64,000 nt of DNA. It comes from Helicoverpa zea (taxonomy: Eukaryota; Arthropoda; Insecta; Lepidoptera; Noctuidae). The DNA lies in assembly GCF_022581195.2 (NCBI RefSeq), contig NC_061463.1, forward strand, positions 6,448,001-6,512,000, in the 5' to 3' direction. The notes beneath the pieces were generated by a model, which did not search any database, had not been told where the DNA came from, and saw only the letters and a list, made by a program, of their open reading frames with translations. A program made the position numbers and the translations under genes. Positions 59,559 through 64,000 of this stretch are shown here, one piece after another. The stretch's first letter is position 1. Each line of letters starts with the position of its first letter.

Positions 59559-62500
59559 TTACTTGAACGTGTAAAGTAGCGGTGAGTTGGTAAAATGATG
59601 TGCGTTGTTCACGTGCGATATGAGTCGTCCGTCGAGCAAGTGTCGTCCGTACTGAACTGCTTCGTGATCGTCTTTGGCGAGGCCGCAGCTGATCAGCCAA
59701 CGGACAAGGCAGGAACCACGGAATACGCCTCTGTATGTGCGCATACGCCACCTAGATAAATTAATATACAATTTAAAAAGACACAGCTAAAATTTCCAGT
59801 AATCCATTTATTTGGATCATCCGGTTAGACTGGAAGCCGACCCCAACATAGTTGGGAAAAAGGCTCGAAGGATGATGACATTTATTTGGATCAGATAATA
59901 TTAATTACAAATCAATATATTTTATTGAGGAAAAAACAGACTAAATAAGCGCGTAAAATAACAGATTATGTATAGAACCGGTTCTTCAAATCATACAGAC
60001 AGAATTGTTTTGCTCGGGAGTTTGTTGCACCATTTCTTCTTCCCAGAAAAAACACGTAGAGTATGAAAAAGTGGTGAAGAGTGGGCGTTTTTAGGGTATA
60101 AACTTGACCTGTGTTGATTTTCAGCCTACTTTGAATAAATGACTTTGGATTCCCGGAGAGCATAGACAGGTATGAAACAGATTAGTTACCTTGTATCTTT
60201 TGCAATAGCCTCCCTGCAGCGTTCGAGATGATGCGTAATAAACTGGTCGCAAACGTGTTTGGTCTCAAAGCTCAAGTCTTCTACCGACGGCAGTACCACG
60301 GTGTCACCACCATACCTGTATTTAATAAAAAATGTTAGTATTAGTTGTATTTTATTATAAGGGGATTCAATAGTTCAGTACAAGGTAAAATGATTAAATA
60401 TGTGTTATAATCTGCAATCGTTGTCTCAATTCTACTTTTGGGACCGATTTTCTAATCATCTATTAACTTCTATTTCATCATCCTCCGAGCCTTTTCCCAA
60501 CTATGTTGGGGTCGGCTTCCAGTCTAACCGGATTCAGCTGAGTACCAGTGCTTTACAAGAAGCGACTGCCTATCTGACCTCCTCAACCCAGTTACCCAGG
60601 CAACCCGATACCCCTTGATTAGACTGGTGTCAGACTTACTGGCTTCTGACTACCCGTAACGACTGCCAAGGATGTTCAATGACAGCCGGGACCTACAGTT
60701 TAACGTGCCATCCGAAACACAGTCATTTGGTGTCTAAGCTATACTTAGAAAGTACATAAAAACTTAGAAAAGTTGCATTGGTACTTGCCTGACTTGGAAT
60801 CGAACCCGCGCCCTCATACTCGAGAGGTTGGTTCTTTGCCCACTAGGCCACCACGACTTTTAATAAATCAGAATTGATATTTAATAGATAAGAATTAAAG
60901 GAATAAATATAGTGGTTTGACATATTTTCTACAAAAAAACTGTAAAAATGTCTAACTTACAAACACTTCTTTAGATAAAAAAAAAATATCTGGCGATTGA
61001 AAAATCGGCCTTTTGTAAGTTTCATAAGTGACATAAAAATAATATTGTAAGTTACATAAAAATACAGTTCTGTATGTTGACCAGGACCTAGATGACTAAA
61101 TAGATGAATAGATCAAATAATTACCATTTATTCTTCACGAACCGGATAGCGGGTATGAATATTTCCTCCGGGTCGAGTCCAAACAGTATGAACATGACTA
61201 ACGCCTGACCATAGCTCGCCACTATGTCCAGGAACTCTATTTCGACGAACACGCCGCTTTCGTCTTTCAACATCATGCGCCACGTCGTGTAGGTTATGCC
61301 CTGGAAGTTTCGTAATGAGTTAGTTTGATTTATTAGTTATTTTTTCCTCCGACATATTTGTATCGATGGAATAAAGGTAAGAATTGTGATTTTAATACAA
61401 TAGGTATGATGACTGAACTTTTAGGTTAGACTGGAAGTCGACCCCAACATAGTTGGGAAAAAGGCTCGGAGGATGAGGATGAGGAGGCATGATGACTGAA
61501 AAAAGTAATTAGTCCGTCTTTTGGATAACCCTAATAATGGACACGTATTTTTTTATTTTAACGAAACATTAAATACATAAAATTAATTAAGATATATAAC
61601 GCAACAAAGATTGAGAGTACACGAGCCCCCCCCCCCCCCTGACCCTGTCATCACGCCTATTGGCGGTCGCAGAGGTAGTCACCCCTGTGACAACCTACTT
61701 TAATGCTGTTTTAAAAAGAATATTATACTCACTATGAACATGCTGAGGCTGTATACAATAGTTAGCACGGTGTGCTTGAGCAGCTGTCCGCCGCGGCCGC
61801 GCGTCTGCTCGGGCGGCAGGAGCCCTAGGGCTCCGGCGGCCGCGGTCAGCTCGCTGAGGTACTGGCACTCGCCGCCAGGGGGACACCGGTGCTTCTGAGA
61901 CGGAGGACACGCGCAGTCCCTGCTGAATACATGCATTCAACATTGAATATGAATATTGAAATTTTAAGCATGTCTTAACTAACATTTCAACTAATCACTA
62001 CTTAAGGCTTTAAGTAGTGATTAGTAAAAATGTTGCTTAAAAGGTGATTAGAGATTTTATAAGTAAGGGGGTTAATTGTTATTTTAACAGAACTTACTTG
62101 GCGTCACCAATGTCTTCGATATCATGCGATGAAGATAATCCATTCTCGCAGTTGGGATCATCAGAACAACATTGTTTATTTGGTGATGGCGTCGTCGTAA
62201 TGGTTCCGTAGCACCCTGCCAAATCAAAAATCCTCAAAGCAAATTCATCATCATCATCATCTTCCGAGCCTTTTCCCAACTATGTTGGGGTCGGCTTCCA
62301 GTCATCAAATTGTGCCTATGTATTCATATATTTCTAAGCTGGTTTTGCTTGAATCACATGACTAATAATTTAGAAAACAAAAAAAGTTGGTATTTAATGA
62401 TAATTAAGCCAGACTTCCGAGTAGCCAACTGACCACTTTTTTTCAAAATACAAAAAAATCCATAAAAGCAAGCTAAATAAATATCTGCATAATTAAACAA

Positions 62501-62718
62501 CAAGTTTTGTTTTTATTATTCTTTAGTTCATAAAATAATAATCTTACCATTCCCATTGGCAGATATAGATTGCGTTTGTGAGACAGGTTCGGCGTTGTCG
62601 ATCAAACTCGTGGACTCTTCGCGAGGGCTTGAAGTTGTCGCCAAGTCGGCGGACAGCGACGCGAAGTGAGCGCTGCGCCGTCTGAATCTTATGTACAGGG
62701 TCAGACATCCCATGGTCA
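59559..62718 (-). CDS. anchor: anchor/GPR155 (LYCHOS-like) C-terminal part, incomplete
   Basis: GPR155 is a multipass membrane protein of the lysosome with transporter-like and DEP domains. Only the 3' end is in the window; the 5' exons lie beyond 64000. Six exons (minus): 62548-62718, 62098-62215, 61733-61922, 61125-61300, 60190-60315 and 59559-59730; about 316 residues in consistent phase. Matching blocks are IEFLDIVASYGQALV followed by FGLDPEEIFIPA, CDQFITHHLERC and a C-terminal DEP stretch (GSCLVRWLISCGLAK, GRHLLDGRLISHV). The 61922 acceptor is a tandem CAGCAG. The last exon's acceptor (ACATACAG) has a weak pyrimidine tract. Exon phase supports the model throughout. Confidence 0.9.
59818..59879 (+). 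mobile_element. SINE tail fragment
   Basis: It contains GGTTAGACTGGAAGCCGACC and AACATAGTTGGGAAAAAGGC and ends in a GATGATGA run. It is the tail of the SINE family found in full at 60475-60857, in the opposite orientation. Confidence 0.8.
60475..60857 (-). mobile_element. full-length tRNA-headed SINE in anchor intron
   Basis: On the minus strand the head GTCGTGGTGGCCTAGTGGGC carries an A-box, and GGGTTCGATTCC a B-box. The tail is GGTTAGACTGGAAGCCGACC through GGGAAAAGGCTCGG and GATGATGA. No target duplication was confirmed. I recognise the family from noctuid-type genomes. Three tail-only fragments surround it. Confidence 0.85.
61424..61483 (+). mobile_element. SINE tail fragment
   Basis: It is the same tail block as at 59818, ending in GGAGGATGAGGATGAGG. 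It is truncated to about 60 bp and lies in an anchor intron. Confidence 0.8.
62246..62304 (-). mobile_element. SINE tail fragment
   Basis: The same tail in the orientation of the full copy, beginning with a (CAT)n run, 30 bases from the 62215 exon edge. Confidence 0.8.
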
Positions 62719-62755
62719 CTGTAACAATAAACAAGTTAATATATTTATTTTATAT

Positions 62756-64000
62756 ACGAGGGCGGGTCAATAAGTCCGTGACTTTTTGAATTTCTGACCT
62801 CTTTACTGAAAAAGCAACACTACTCCTGTTAACAGGCATCTATCAGGTGACTCCTGACAAAATTTGAACTTGCTGCGTCAGTTAGATTGTGTTTGACAGC
62901 TATCTTTATCAGACTACCCAGTAATCTGAGGAAAAAATGGAACAAAGTGAATTTCGTGTGCTCATTAAGCATTATTTTTTGCGAAAAAAAACCATTACCG
63001 AAACCAAGGCTAAGCTTGATAAATACTATGGGGACTCTGCACCATTGATTTAAATCGTAAAAAAGTGGTTTACTGAATTTCGTTGTGGCCGTACAAGCAC
63101 TGAAGATGCCGAACGCCCTGGACGCCCAGTTGAAGTCTCTTCACCCGAAACAATCGAAAAAATCCACGGTATGGTGTTGGCCGACCGAAGATTGAAAGTG
63201 CAAGAGATTGTGGAAGCTGTAGGGATCTCGCATGGCTCAGTGGTTTCAATTTTGAATGATCACTTGGGCATGAGAAAGCTTTCCGCAAGATGGGTGCCGC
63301 GTTTGCTCACAGTCGACCACAAACGCAATCGTGTAACAACTTCACAGGAAGGTTTGGCGTTGTTTGATCGCAATATGGAGGAGTTTTTGCGCCGTTTTGT
63401 AACAGTGGACGAAACATGGATCCATCACAACACACCAGAGACCAAACAACAGTCAAAACAGTGGGTTTCTAAGGGTGAATCGGCACCAAAGAAGGCCAAG
63501 GTGAGTTTGTCAGCCAATAAAGTTATGGCGACTGTTTTTTGGGATGCACGCGGGATAATCCACATTGACTACCTTCAAAAGGGAAGAACAATCAATGGGG
63601 AATATTATGCCACCTTATTACCTACCGCTTCAAATACGATTTGAAAAAAAACCGACCTCATTTGGCCAAGAAAAAAGTTTTTTTCCACCAAGACAATGCA
63701 AGTACACATGTGCAGTTGCCATGGCAAAAATCCATGAATTCGGCTATGAATTGCTCTCTCATCCACCCTATTCTCCAGATTTGGCTCCGAGTGACTATTT
63801 CTTGTTCCCAAACCTGAAGAAATGGCTTCGTGGAAAAAGATTTGACTCCAATGATGAAGTCATCTCGCAAACAAGGGCTTATTTTGAGGACCTCGACAAA
63901 TCCTAATTTTTGGAAGGGATAAAAAAATTGGAGAAGCGTTGGACAAAGTGTATAGAGCTCAAGGGGGACTACGTTGAAAAATAAAATGATTTATTTATCA
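62756..64000 (+). mobile_element. mariner transposon, cut by the window edge
   Basis: It starts ACGAGGGCGGGTCAATAAGT after a TA, carries a transposase ORF and runs off the end of the window before the second inverted repeat. It lies in an anchor intron on the opposite strand. Length so far (1245 bp) is close to a full mariner. Confidence 0.9.
62937..63984 (+). pseudogene. mariner transposase, inactivated
   Basis: The frame starts MEQSEFRVLIKHYF and continues with RPGRPVEVSSPETI, TVDETWIHH (first Asp), HQDNA (second Asp) and HPPYSPDLAPSDYFLF (third Asp), the D,D34D pattern of mariners. It is broken by an in-frame TAA at 63051, frameshifts near 63640 and 63700, and a further TAA near 63904. 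It cannot make a functional transposase. Confidence 0.92.

Noticed and set aside
60790..60857. tRNA gene on the minus strand
   Set aside because: It is the head of the full-length SINE at 60475-60857 and is joined to the SINE body without a tRNA 3' end.

Overview
This is a window of a lepidopteran (moth or butterfly) nuclear genome. The genes are intron-rich with GT-AG splice sites and AATAAA polyadenylation signals. The background is AT-rich with many short TACCTA/TAGGTA runs. The mobile elements are those seen in Lepidoptera: a tRNA-headed SINE with a conserved tail, RTE-type LINE tails ending in (GAT)n, a mariner, MITEs, and an I/Jockey-group LINE. All gene names come from reading the translated exons by eye. 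No alignment or search was run.

Layout: 1-8150 is mostly non-coding and scarred by repeats. 8554 to about 29500 (minus) holds the ATF4/cryptocephal bZIP gene, with two upstream ORFs in the leader and large introns full of MITE, SINE and LINE debris. 29842-31775 (minus) is POLD2, the B subunit of DNA polymerase delta. A head-to-head promoter region, carrying a dead hAT transposon with an intact 8-bp target duplication, separates it from a MEIOB/hold'em-like meiotic OB-fold gene (33171-36355, plus). DNAI2, an axonemal outer-arm dynein intermediate chain, follows (37140-40071, plus). An ENOX-family RRM gene converges on it (41217-45194, minus). 45900-50350 is a repeat block with two related foldback elements and a GC-rich retroelement fragment. 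A nearly intact LINE (50347-56240), itself split by a SINE, lies 80 bp upstream of POLR3H (56322-57673, plus). The 3' part of an anchor/GPR155 (LYCHOS-like) gene (59559-62718, minus) ends the window, with SINE copies and a broken mariner in its introns.

The genes do not form one pathway. They are mainly housekeeping (POLD2, POLR3H), stress and translation control (crc/ATF4), germline or sperm function (MEIOB, DNAI2) and membrane signalling (anchor, ENOX). POLD2 and MEIOB may share a divergent promoter, and POLD2 runs in tandem into the crc promoter within about 0.4 kb.

The strongest observations are these: a leader matching the classical ATF4 two-uORF layout, with a CRE-C/EBP hybrid site upstream; nested insertions (SINE in LINE in the POLR3H 5' flank) with matching target duplications; two foldback elements whose long arms could form long double-stranded RNA; and a cluster of six CCAAT boxes in a crc intron. 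I found no clearly new multi-gene system.
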